Shown here piece after piece: positions 1 through 10,611 of a stretch of 64,000 nt of DNA. How positions within the stretch are numbered: position 1 is the stretch's first letter; each line of letters starts with the position of its first letter. The DNA is from Crotalaria pallida (Eukaryota; Streptophyta; Magnoliopsida; Fabales; Fabaceae): contig CM075650.1 in assembly GCA_037953625.1 (NCBI GenBank), positions 5,830,501 through 5,894,500 of the forward strand, in the 5' to 3' direction. A model generated the notes under the pieces. That model did no database searches. It was given only the letters and a program-made list of their open reading frames with translations, and was not told the DNA's origin. The translations under genes were made by a program, and so were the position numbers.

Positions 1-740
1 TAATTTTTCCTTTTCTAAGAACTGGAGCAGTTCAAGAATAATCTCCTAGATAAACCTGTCCTTTTCCTTCACCCACTGATGTGTACGAGGCAAATGCACT
101 TCTTTTTGCACATATATGTCTGGTAGCCCTTAAGTCGACCACCCATTGCCTCATATTAGCAACCATCAGGGCTTGGGAAACAATTGCAGCAATAATATCA
201 TCTCCTTGAACAAATTTTGCATTTGGCTTAGGAAGATTCTCATTTCTTTTACGGTGTCTACAAACTAATAATGCATAATGCCCCGGCTTTACACAAATAA
301 AACAATGACCTTTTCCTTTTTCTTAAAAGAGGGGTTATAAGCAACTCTAGGAAAAAAAGTATTGTGAACATAGTTTTTATTTTTTGCATACCTTTTCTTA
401 TTGTGTGCCATGTTTTCTTTTGCATCCAATGCATTTATTTTCCCTTGCAACTTTGAGTTCTTTTAATTTTTGGTTGTGTCCTCAGTCATAATATGTGTAA
501 TCAGGTTCGCCAACGAAAGTTGCTTGTGTTTGTGCTTTAGTTGCTCTTTGTAATCATTACATGATTCAGGAAATTTTTCAATCAATAAACCATCAATAGA
601 GTTCAGGAAGAATAATGTTTTCTACTTTTAAATCTTCCAACATACAACTTGTGATATTCATTAATATAATTGTTGATATGTTTGGAAATGGTTTTGCATA
701 TGTAATTGAAGAAGGAACAAAATGGTGTATGGTAGTAGTG
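1..740 (-). pseudogene. Ty1/copia gag-protease remnant, cut by the window start
   Basis: Reading the minus strand gives a decayed copia Gag C-terminus running into protease. From about 600 down to 480 it encodes LLIEKFPESCNDYKEQ-like Gag text. Near 260-310 there is a CCHC-type zinc-knuckle remnant (CFICVKPGHYALLVC, spacing altered). At about 115-170 it reads QWVVDLRATRHIC, which is the copia protease signature in which the usual DSGA active site has become DLRA. It continues to YLGDYS and a stop, then TAPVLRKGK, the normal downstream text, so a nonsense change is present. In-frame stops also lie in Gag. The fragment is not functional. It was here before Tekay element A inserted just to its right. 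The copia family is clear; the lineage is not. Confidence 0.72.
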
Positions 741-934
741 GTGGTTTGAAGATTGGTTTCCATTTAAAATATACCATTGTTTGTAGCGGTGGTGACAGTG
801 TGATTTAGTGCAGAATTCTTAAGATTGTTAGAAAAATATGAGAAAATACACCGAAAAAATATACAAAAATAATAAATGATATGAGGCATGTCAAAGACAT
901 TGTTCATAAAAACTTATACCCTCCACCTCGACGA
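741..934. other. AT-rich flank between copia remnant and element A
   Basis: No ORF, RNA gene or repeat recognised. The last five bases, GACGA (930-934), are the target-site duplication of element A and reappear at 12623-12627. Confidence 0.5.
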
Positions 935-1304
935 TGTGACACTCTCTTTTACATCTCGAAAATAATAAATATTTCCAAAAGTAAAATACTTGCTATCAAA
1001 AATTAGTACTAGAAAATTTTTCCTTTTTAATTGATACTTGCTCAATCATAAACACTTTTAATCGGAACAAACATTTGAATTCGGCTTAATAATACCTTAA
1101 TTACCAAAAGGCTCTTGAGACAATATTTTTCCAATATAATAAAACATCTTTATAGCATTTCTTGAAAAGTATTATTGTCCCTTGAATTTGATCGAATGCA
1201 TAGAATATGAACTTATTGCGGAATCCTTTTTACGTCAAAATCAGAGTACACGGAAGTAAAAAGTAATACTTGTGGGGCACTGCTGAGGTAAATAAAATAT
1301 CATA

Positions 1305-1307
<3 letters not shown>

Positions 1308-1339
<32 letters not shown>
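1308..1339. repeat. (TA)n microsatellite in A left LTR
   Basis: An uninterrupted TA dinucleotide run. It is shorter in the partner LTR (about 9414-9434), so its length changed after the element inserted. Confidence 0.9.
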
Positions 1340-1342
<3 letters not shown>

Positions 1343-1595
1343 AAGATAAAACCCCACCAGTAATATCAGTAGCAAGTAACATAAGTCGAGATAGCAAGAG
1401 TTTATAAAAACATATACAACCCAGCTGCATAAAATAAAACCTCACTCTAAGACCTCTCAAAATATATACAATATATCACATAATCCCAAAATAGAAGTCC
1501 CAGAGCAGGTCATCTGTGTCCTCAGCAGCTTCTCAAATCCTCCACAGCTCTATCCATAGGATCTAGGATCCAAAACATCCATGCTATGCAGGCTC

Positions 1596-2069
1596 CTATG
1601 AACCAGCGGGTCCACCTCTAGCAGTAACAGTCGGCTCGACATGCACCTCCTCCTCGCTCTCATCCTCCACAGGATCCTCCTCGACCTCGCCCGACTGTGT
1701 AGAGACCCCACCACCGGGTCTAGGATCTGCAGAAGCAGTCCTCTCGAAATTAGTCGGACCAGGAGAAGGAGTCTCCTCAGAGACAACTCTATGAGAGGAA
1801 GGACGAGAACGAGTGGCAGCTCTGAAACGAAAATTATGAAAACGACGCATAGGTCGAGCCGGGGTTGGTCCTCTATATGTATAAAAGGGTGGAACATGCA
1901 TAGTATAGACTATAGGGATCCTAAATCGACGAGGTCGCACACGCACCAGAGGGTTAGGGTGGTAGAGAGTGATCTCTACCTCCCCATCAAAGGTGGCACG
2001 GTGCTCCTCGTACGTCCATATACCACTAGGGATAGGGCGTATCTCGATGCAAGCTAGGTATCTGGCCAT
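1596..2069 (-). CDS. LTR-internal ORF, acidic-tailed protein of unknown function (copy 1)
   Basis: 157 codons from the ATG at 2069; a GTG lies one codon upstream. The N-terminus reads MARYLACIEIRPIPSGIW, then VEITLYHPNPL, a basic stretch with RPRRFRIPIVYTMHVPPFY, and a long Ser/Pro/Glu-rich tail with EVEEDPVEDESEEE. There are no cysteine motifs, membrane segments or known catalytic motifs. The ORF lies inside the LTR in the sense of the element, so a transcript crossing the LTR would carry it. Close copies occur at 9691-10164 and 52378-52851, and a diverged broken one at 54123-54574; 19147-19542 may be a distant relative. The bases before ATG are TTAGGTG, which resembles a 3' splice site. I do not recognise the family. 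A real protein is plausible because the same frame recurs in diverged LTRs. Confidence 0.6.
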   Translation of the reverse strand: MARYLACIEIRPIPSGIWTYEEHRATFDGEVEITLYHPNPLVRVRPRRFRIPIVYTMHVPPFYTYRGPTPARPMRRFHNFRFRAATRSRPSSHRVVSEETPSPGPTNFERTASADPRPGGGVSTQSGEVEEDPVEDESEEEVHVEPTVTARGGPAGS

Positions 2070-2292
2070 CACCTAATCAGGGCACAGGGAGTAAGTATAC
2101 ACATATACATAATTGATAAAGACTAAAATTACAAACACAAGTATATCATGGACAGATAATAATGCAAGTACATATGAGCACACCAATTTTCCAAATTATA
2201 TCTCTTATAATGCAAGTGGTATGATGTTTGATTTTCTATCCACAACTGAGGCCTCTAAAAGTCCATCTTGGACGTCCATCCAATACACCCTT

Positions 2293-2499
2293 GTGTTCCC
2301 GGAACACTGACATTCGTTCCCAGAACGTAATGCCAAACCATACTTGGATAATAAGCATCACTCCCGGAGTGTGCACCACGTTCCCAGAACGCATAAAAAA
2401 AAACCAGGTCCCGGACACTGGCCACATATCTATAATGTGTCATCAAGTAGGTTACAATTTGGTACTCCCGGAGTACCCTCCTCATATTCCTAGAATATG
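2293..2499. repeat. Hairpin array in A left LTR (7 modules)
   Basis: Seven short inverted repeats share a centre (TC-CCG-GA, TC-CCA-GA or TC-CTA-GA) but have different stems: GTGTTC/GAACAC (2293-2307), CGTTC/GAACG (2315-2327), CACTC/GAGTG (2359-2371), CGTTC/GAACG (2379-2391), GTC/GAC (2408-2416), GGTACTC/GAGTACC (2461-2477), CATATTC/GAATATG (2483-2499). The stems are complementary while their sequence differs from module to module. Confidence 0.85.
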
Positions 2500-2750
2500 A
2501 TAAACGTTCCTACCAACCAAACTTCCATTCTATATGGATGCAAAAACATCAGGGTTGGTTTTATCTTTACATTAATTACTGTGATTTAGAAATATTCCAA
2601 TTTCTCTTTTGAATGATTTATTTGAGGCGTAATCTTTGGCACAAAATTCTCCTTTGAATTATCTCAAAAACATGCCCTTAAGCTTAGATTGGGAAAAACA
2701 TAACCAATGGTACTCAAAAATTTAACTTTTTATTTTTCAGATTCAGGTAC

Positions 2751-4228
2751 TAACCGGTTACAGTTTCAGGCTAACCGGTTAGAATTACAGACCTGAACTG
2801 TTTACCATTGTAATTCAGAAAAACCCTTTTTCTTGAATTTTCTACCCAATCCATAAACACGTTAAACATTAATTTACACCTCAAAAACCACTGTTTTTAT
2901 CATTCAAAAGTCTAAATCACATTCTGTTTCCAAAAGAGCATAATTTCCTCTTGAAATTATCTCATTAACTTAAGGTAATAACCCTTACCCTTATATCTGA
3001 ACCAAGACAATATTATCAACTCATTTTCAGATTGTTTCCAGTGAAATGAAAGTATAGATTTGAGCAAAATTAGTGAGACTTCAGGATTGTTTTATAAACT
3101 GATTTTCTTTTGAAATTTTGCAGTGTCTAACCGGTTACAAATATCGAGTAACCGGTTAGATTATGCAGTCAGTCCACTAAAACAAGAGTTTTGACACATC
3201 ATTCTTTTCATTTCTCAAATCTAACCAAATTTCATCATTTGTCAGGGTTCATATACCTTAAACAAATATATTTCATCACAGAAACACATTCAATTTGCAT
3301 GCATTAAGCTTCTTGTATCAAATTGCATAAAAATCAATATAAACACAATTCAACACAACAAAACTTAAAATAAGCATTTAAATACAGATTCCAGTATCAA
3401 TATCCATTGCATGCATTAACACAAAGTTGCTCAAAACAACATTGAGCTAAAATTTGGCCTCTAAGCCTTTGTGCTTTATACACATAATGCCCTTTTTGAG
3501 TTTTGTTAACTCAAATCCTAAATCACTTGATTTTTAGTCTAAATCTAGTATAAGGTAGACTTATCCCATACCTTAGGACAGAGTTTGATGAAGACTAACA
3601 ATGAACTTGAAGAAAAATCCACAGATTCCTCACAAACCCTAGGTTTTGCTCTCAACCACGATTTCCATCAACAGGGTCCAAAGACCAGAAAATTTGACAT
3701 AGTAATTGGCCAAAGAAATTGGGGAAAACAGTTACAACTCAATCTAGGTAACATGCACTAGGAGATAGAAGTGATTTGAGGTCAAAGGAGTTCTTATACT
3801 TACCAAAATTGAAGCTTCAATTCAGCTCCAGAAATCAGTCTTTGCTGAACTAGTTTTTGAACTCCTTCACTTTAAAGGTTTCGTTCTCCTAGCTCCCTCA
3901 CTCTCAACTCACAATATTTGGGTCTTTTTAAAGCTCTTGATGTAAGGTTTACAATGGTGTATCACTCGTCTCTCAACACTCAAGGAAGAAGGAGAATCTG
4001 CTTCCACGAAATTGAAACCCTAAATCAGCCCTTCAACCCAAAACTCAGATGAACAACCCCCAATTCATCAAAAATTCAGCTATTTATAGACCAACAAGAG
4101 TGACATGCACGTTGACGCGTGTTTTTCCACCAATCTGGGCTGTATTCGTGGTGATTAATTGAATTAATCAAGTGATTACTCATCAAATTCCACTAACCCA
4201 GTTTCTGGGTTCATCGTCTAACCGGTTA
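2751..4228. repeat. TAACCGGTTA palindromes in A left LTR
   Basis: Perfect 10-bp palindromes at 2751-2760 and 2772-2781, 3128-3137 and 3149-3158, and a single at 4219-4228. The pairs are spaced 21 bp start to start. The third site is a pair in the other LTR (about 12331-12357), so one palindrome was lost here by a deletion between copies. Confidence 0.85.
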
Positions 4229-4497
4229 GATCAGTACAAAATTTAAAAATTAATATTTTTAAATCTTTCCCTCAAAGAACCTTTTCAATATTACCTTTAG
4301 GTCCTAAACCAAGGACTAAAATGCAATATTCTTATATTTTGCATTTATTTGCCATATAAAAATATCGCAACTTATTTTTATATTTCAGGCTAATTAAATA
4401 CAAAACATAAACTTGGAAATTCGTATAAATTAATAATAATACTTTTATTATTAATTTTCTTATTATCCGGTAGACGAAAATTAGGGGTGTTACACTA

Positions 4498-4508
4498 CTC
4501 CCCCACTT
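4498..4508 (-). other. Polypurine tract of element A
   Basis: Minus-strand AAGTGGGGGAG lies three bases from the 3' LTR start. This is the expected primer site for plus-strand DNA synthesis. The neighbouring bases to about 4535 are shared nearly word for word with element D at 44046-44085. Confidence 0.85.
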
Positions 4509-4537
4509 AAAAGGAATTTCGTCCCCGAAATTCTAGT

Positions 4538-7500
4538 TTACAAAAATAACTCCGGATACACTTGACACATCTTCTCTTCCAATTCCCATGTAGCTTCAGA
4601 TACGTCTGCGTTTTCCCATACAACCTTAACTAAAGGTATCTCCTTTCCCATGAGCTGCTTAACTTCACGATCTTCTATCTGAACTGGTCTGGTCTCAAAG
4701 GTAAGGTTTTCCTTCAAAGTTAGGTCATCAGGTTGGAGTTTCAAAATAACTGATGGGTCATGCACATACTTCTTCAATTGAGAAATGTGAAAGACGTTGT
4801 GCAAATTGGATAGAGAGGGTGGTAAAGCTAGTTGATAAGCAACAGGACCCACTCTCTTAAGGATTTGGTATGGACCTATACACTTAGGCGAAAGCTTTCG
4901 GGGTTCTCAAGGCTCTACTGATTCCTTTCATCGGAACTATCCGAAGAAACACGTGATCGCCCTCCGAAAACTCTATTGGTTTTCTCCTCTTATCAGCATA
5001 ACTCTTCTGCCGACTCTGAGCCGCTTTCATCTTTGCCTGAACCATCTTAATCTTCTCAGATGTCTGCTGAATCATTTCCGGTCCAACCACTAAATTCTCC
5101 CCCACTTGGAACCAGCATAGCGGGGTTTGACACTTCCTTCCATACAACGCCTCAAACGGTGCCATCCCAATACTTGCATGATAGCTGTTGTTGTATTTGA
5201 ATTCTGCAAGAGGTAGCACTTGATCCCAACTTCCTTGTTCTTCAAGTGCACAAGCCCGCAACACATCTTCCAAAGACTGAATCGTTCTCTCCGTCTGACC
5301 ATCCGTTTGTGGATGATACGCAGAACTCAATTTCAATCTTGTTCCCATAGCATCATGCAAACTTTTCCAGAATTGCGAAGAAAATCTGGGATCTCGATCC
5401 GACACAATCCTCGAAGGCACTTCGTGAAGACGAACTACCTCCTTGATATAGATCTGGGTAAGCTTGTTCAAAGGATAACGCATATTTATCGGAATAAAAT
5501 GCGCCGACTTGGTCAACCTATCAACAACCACCCAGATTGCATCATGATTTGCTGCTGTCCTTGGCAAACCAGACACAAAATCCATTGAGATGCTATCCCA
5601 CTTCCACTGGGGAATACTCAAAGGTTGCAACTGTCCTCCTGGTTTCTGATGTTCCACCTTAGCTTTTTGGCAGATCAAACACGCCGCCACATATTATGCA
5701 ACATCCTTTTTCAATCCAGACCACCAAAACATCTTTTTCAAGTCCTGATACATTTTGGTTGATCCAGGATGTATACTCATCCGACTCTTGTGAGTTTCAT
5801 CAAGAATCAGTCTTCTAATCTCCTGATCTCTTGGTATACAAATCCTTGTCCTGAAACGAAGGATTCCATCCAGCCCAATCTTGAAATCAGGTTCTTTTCC
5901 TTCCGAACCTAGTCTCATCTTTTCCATCAATTCTCCATCCGCTTGTTGCAACTCCCGAATTCTTTCCAAGAACTCATTTGTGATCTGCAGCATCCCTAAC
6001 TTGATACTTGTTGGCTCCACTTGTGTCAACAGGCTCAAATCTCTGAATTCCTCAATCAAAGTTGCTTCCTTAATCATCATCGCACTTATGTGGATTGCTT
6101 TCCGACTCAAAGCATCTGCAACCACATTTGCTTTACCCGGATGATAGTGGAGTTTAAAATCATAATCTTTCAAAAACTCCATCCATCTTCTTTGCCTCAT
6201 GTTCAACTCTTTCTGATCGAACAGATATTTCAAACTCTTATGGTCACTAAATACTTGGAACGTAGTGCCATAGAGATGATGTCTCCATATCTTTAAAGCA
6301 AACACGATCGCCGCCAATTCCAAATCGTGTGTTGGGTAATTCACCTCATGATTCTTCCATTGCCGCGATGCATAAGCCACTACTCTTCCTTCTTGCATCA
6401 ATACACACCCCAGTCCTTGCTTAGATGCATCATAGTACACTTCAAAGCTTTTGTGAGGATCGGGTAAGATTAACACAGGAGACGATGTTAACCTTTCTTT
6501 CAACTCACGAAAACTAACTTCACACCTATCGTCCCACACGAATGGTTGATCTTTCCGAGTCAACTTGGTCAAAGGCAATGCAATCTTGGAAAATCCTTCT
6601 ATGAACCGACGATAGTATCCAGCCAGCCCTAAGAAACTTCTCACCTCGGTCACCGTCTTAGGCTGTTCCCAGCTTAGCACTGAACTTACTTTTGCTGGAT
6701 AAACCGCAATTCCTTCTTTAGAGATTACATGCCCCAAAAACTTCACTTCATTCAACCAAAACTCACATTTCGTAAGTTAGGCATATAATTGCTTCTCCTT
6801 CAGGACTTTTAACACAATCCTGAGATGCTCTTCATGCTCTTCCGGATTCTTAGAATAGACCAGAATATCGTCGATAAACACCACCACAAATAAATCCAGA
6901 TATGGTCTAAAGATCCGGTTCATATAATCCATGAAAATAGCAGGTGCATTAGTCAATCCGAACGACATCACAACATACTCATAATGACCGTATCGAGATC
7001 GAAATGCAGTCTTGGGTATATCCTCCTCCTTTATCCTGATCTGATGATCACCTGATCTTAGATCAATCTTGGAAAATAATGCAGCTCCCCTAACCTGATC
7101 CATAAGGTCATCAATTCTTGGCAAAGGGTACTTATTCTTAATAGTGACCTTATTCAACTGTCTGTAGTCTACACACATTCTCATACTCCCATCCTTCTTC
7201 TTTACAAACAGTAGTGGAGCTCCCCAAGGCGAAACGCTTGGCCTGATCATCTGTTTCTGCAGCAATTCCTCGATCTACTTTTTCATTTCTGCCATCTCTG
7301 GTGGTGCCATCCTATAAGAAGCAATAGATATGGGACCAGCTCCAAGGACTAAGTCTATCCCGAACTCCATCTCTCGCTTCGGAGGTAATCCTGGTATCTC
7401 TTCAGGAAATACTTCTGGAAATTCCCTCACCACAAGAATCTCTTCTATCGGCATTGACTCTTCTTCCCCAGAAGCCGAGAACAAACACATATAACCCTCA

Positions 7501-8882
7501 GGTTCAAGGGTCCTATACTGAATTGTCTTTTCCTCACAATTGATGACCACTTGGTTCTTCATCAACCAATCCATACCCAAGATCACATCCAATTGTAACT
7601 TAGGGAGACAAACCAAATCTACTTTGGAAAGACGACCCAAAATTTCCACACTACACCCTAAACAGACTTTGGCGGTAAAAATCGGTATCCCAGTAGGGGT
7701 ATCTATACTAAGATAACAAGGTGAATCGGAAACAACAAGATTCAGCCTATTCACATATTCAGGAGAAACAAAAGAATGTGTAGCTCCAGAATCAAACATG
7801 ATTTTGCAAGGTTGATTATTAAGCAGAAAGTTACCTTGCACGAGATTCGAGGTTTGGGTTGCTTCATTACCACTCAGGGTTAACACTCTTCCTGGTATCA
7901 CAGGCTTGCCAGCAGATCCCTTTGCATCACCCTTTGCAGATTCTTTGCATTCACGAGCAAAGTGGCCTTGCTTTCCACATTTGAAACATCCTCTTGTGGA
8001 CCAGCAGAACTGACCATGATGATAACGCCTACACTTCTCGCAATAAGGAGCATTATCGCGAGACTTGTTCTTGTTATCCATCACAGCCTTGCCCTTACCC
8101 TTATTCTTCTGAGAATATGGACCGTTATTCCGGTGATCAAACCTCTTCTTCCTCTGTGGTCCATAGTTCTGTCCAACCCCTTTCCTTTGACTTCCAATCA
8201 ACTCAGCTTTCTTGTCGTCCTCATACATTCTGCACATATCCACAAGTTCAGGGAAACTCTGAATCCTTTGGTAACTGAAAATAGACTTCAGCTCCGGTCT
8301 CAGCCCACCTTCAAACTTAACACACTTGCTTCGTTCATCGGGGTTATTCAAGTAATAGGGAGAGTATTTCATCAGCTCCTCAAATCTGGCAGCATACTCT
8401 CCTACACTCATATCGCCTTGCTTCAATTGCATGAATTCCACTTCCTTCTTTCTCCTTAAATCTTCCGGAAAGTATTTATTGAGAAATTTCACCATAAACA
8501 CTCCCCAGTTGATTGCTCTTCTTTCAAAATTCAGCAATTGGACAGTGTGATCCCACCAGTTTTCAGCTTCCCCATGAAGCATGTAAACTGCATAGGTCAC
8601 CTTCTGTTCATCAGAACACTTCAGAGTTCGGAAAATCTTGTTGATCTCGTACAACCACTTGTTTGCCTCATCAGGTTTGTATCCTCCTTCAAACCTTGGT
8701 GGATTGCACTTCCTGAACTCCGACAAAGTCTTAGCATCATGATTCATCATGTTGCCAACAGGTGGGTTACCAGCTCGCCCTTGAGATGACTGCTGTCGCT
8801 GCTGCTGCTGCTGCATGCCTTCCAGCACTGTCGTAATTCTTTCTAACATTTCGTTCGTAATATTTCTATTTCTGGTTGCCAT
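4538..8882 (-). pseudogene. Gag-pol polyprotein of element A (Tekay chromovirus), broken
   Basis: A single frame from ATG 8882. Gag starts MATRNRNITNEML, followed by a Q-rich stretch and the retrotransposon Gag core (FEGGYKPDEANKWLYEI). A CCHC knuckle CFKCGKQGHFAREC lies near 7945-7990. Protease carries FDSGATHSF near 7773-7799. RT carries FIDDILVYS near 6840-6866, and RNase H carries YYDASKQGLG near 6415-6441. Integrase has its zinc-binding region near 5660-5790 and D,D,E signatures MDFVSGLP, SDRDPRF and TDGQTE. The C-terminus (GKEIPLVKVVWENADVSEATWE) is a chromodomain-like tail, known in this clade to bias integration toward heterochromatin. Breaks: in-frame stops at 7275-7277, 6777-6779 and 5694-5696, plus a frameshift near 4880-4910. 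Each stop sits where relatives have a sense codon. The element cannot make its full polyprotein. Confidence 0.92.
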
Positions 8883-9022
8883 AGAAAGACCTGCATTATG
8901 GGCTTTGGGTCACTAAAAAGGTATTTAAAACATAATTGCTACTAATCTACTCAAAACATATCCAATTGACATTGAATACCATGCTTAGCTGCATCATCGG
9001 GGCCATGAGGGGCGAGACCAAT

Positions 9023-9034
9023 GCTCTGATACCA
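9023..9034 (-). other. Primer binding site of element A
   Basis: The minus strand reads TGGTATCAGAGC, complementary to the 3' end of plant initiator tRNA-Met. It lies seven bases inside the 5' LTR edge at 9042. The same site occurs in B (27275) and E (53493). Confidence 0.92.
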
Positions 9035-9690
9035 CCAAAGGTGTGACACTCTCTTTTACATCTCGAAAATAATAAATATTTCCAAAAGTAAAATACTTGC
9101 TATCAAAAATTAGTACTAGAAAATTTTTCCTTTTTAATTGATACTTGCTCAATCATAAACACTTTTAATCGGAACAAACATTTGAATTCGGCTTAATAAT
9201 ACCTCAATTACAAAAAGGCTCTTGAGACAATATTTTTCCAATATAATAAAACATCTTCATAGCATTTCTTGAAAAGTATTATTGTCCCTTGAATTTGATC
9301 GAATGCATAGAATATGAACTTATTGCGGAATCCTTTTTACGTCAAAATCAGAGTACGCGGAAGTAAAAAGTAATACTTGTGGGGCACTGCTGAGGTAAAT
9401 AAAACATCATATGCATATATATATATATATATATGTCAAGATAAAACCCCACCAGTAATATCAGTAGCAAGTAACATAAGTCGAGATAGCAAGAGTTTAT
9501 AAAAACATACACAACCCAGCTGCATAAAATAAAACCTCACTCTAAGACCTCTCAAAATATATACAATATATCACATAATCCCAAAATAGAAGTCCGAGAG
9601 TAGGTCATCTGTGTCCTCAGCAGCTCCTCAGATCCTCCACAGCTCTATCCCTAGGATCTAGGATCCAAAACATCCATGCTATGCAGGCTC

Positions 9691-10164
9691 CTATGAACCA
9701 GCGGGTCCACCTCTAGCAGTAACAGTCGGCTCGACATGCACCTCCTCCTCGCTCTCATCCTCCACAGGGTCCTCCTCGACCTCGCCCGACTGTGTAGAGA
9801 CCCCACCATCGGGTCTAGGATCTGCAGAAGCAGTCCTCTCGAAATCAGTCGGACCAGGAGAAGGAGTCTCCTCAGTGACAACTCTATGGGAGGAAGGATG
9901 AGAACGAGTGGCAGCTCTGAAACGAAAACTATGAAAACGACGCATAGGTCGAGCCGGGGGTGGTCCTCTATATTTATAAAAGGGTGGAACGTGCATAGTA
10001 TAGACTATAGGGATCCTAAATCGACGAGGTCGCACACGCCCCAGAGGGTTAGGGTGGTAGAGAGTGATCTCTACCTCCCCCTCAAAGGTGGCACGGTGCT
10101 CCTCGTACGTCCATATACCACTAGGGATAGGGCGTATCTCGATGCAAGCTAGGTATCTGGCCAT
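9691..10164 (-). CDS. LTR-internal ORF, acidic-tailed protein of unknown function (copy 2)
   Basis: 157 codons and near-identical to 1596-2069, with scattered replacements (for example VEITLYHPNPLGRV against LVRV, and PPPARPM against PTPARPM). No stop or frameshift has accumulated in either copy, whereas gag-pol of the same element has four breaks. That is suggestive but weak evidence for constraint, since the ORF is much shorter. This copy lies in the 5' LTR, the one expected to drive transcription, downstream of the likely start site. Confidence 0.6.
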   Translation of the reverse strand: MARYLACIEIRPIPSGIWTYEEHRATFEGEVEITLYHPNPLGRVRPRRFRIPIVYTMHVPPFYKYRGPPPARPMRRFHSFRFRAATRSHPSSHRVVTEETPSPGPTDFERTASADPRPDGGVSTQSGEVEEDPVEDESEEEVHVEPTVTARGGPAGS

Positions 10165-10387
10165 CACCTAATCAGGGCACAGGGAGTAAGTATACACATA
10201 TACATAATTGATAAAGACTAAAATTACAAACACAAGTATATCATGGACAGATAATAATGCAGGTACATATGAGCACACCAATTTTCCACATTATATCTCT
10301 TATAATGCAAGTGGCATGATGTATGATTTTCTATCCACAACTGAGGCATCTAAAAGTCCATCTTGGACGTCCATCCAAAACACCCTT

Positions 10388-10611
10388 GTGTTCCCGGAAC
10401 ACTGACATTCGTTCCCAAAACGTAATGCCAAACAATACTTGGATAATAAGCATCACTCCCGGAGTGTGCACCACGTTCCCAGAACGCATACGTTCCTAGA
10501 ACGCATAAAAAAAAACCAGGTCCCGGACATTGGCCACATATCTATAATGTGTCATCAAGTAGGTTACAATTTGGTACTCCCGGAGTACCCTCCTCATATT
10601 CCTAGAATATG
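10388..10611. repeat. Hairpin array in A right LTR (8 modules)
   Basis: Same set as 2293-2499 plus one further CGTTC-CTA-GAACG module at about 10490-10503. The difference from the left LTR shows that modules can be gained or lost after integration. Confidence 0.83.

Larger units (their letters stand above)
935..4494 (-). repeat. Element A, 3' LTR (left copy)
   Basis: About 3.56 kb and near-identical to 9042-12622. In plus-strand order it holds a TA microsatellite (about 1304-1340), the 157-codon LTR ORF (1596-2069, minus), a hairpin array (2293-2499), and CCGG-centred palindromes (2751, 2772, 3128, 3149, 4219). It ends next to the polypurine tract. Compared with the right copy it lacks one hairpin module and has lost about 20 bp between two TAACCGGTTA palindromes near 4219. 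Confidence 0.93.

Noticed and set aside
1641..2057. 138-codon plus-strand ORF opposite the LTR ORF (also 9736-10152)
   Set aside because: A shadow of the sense ORF. It lacks the conserved blocks seen between A, E and F, and its counterpart in E (52567-52866) does not keep the same start or end.
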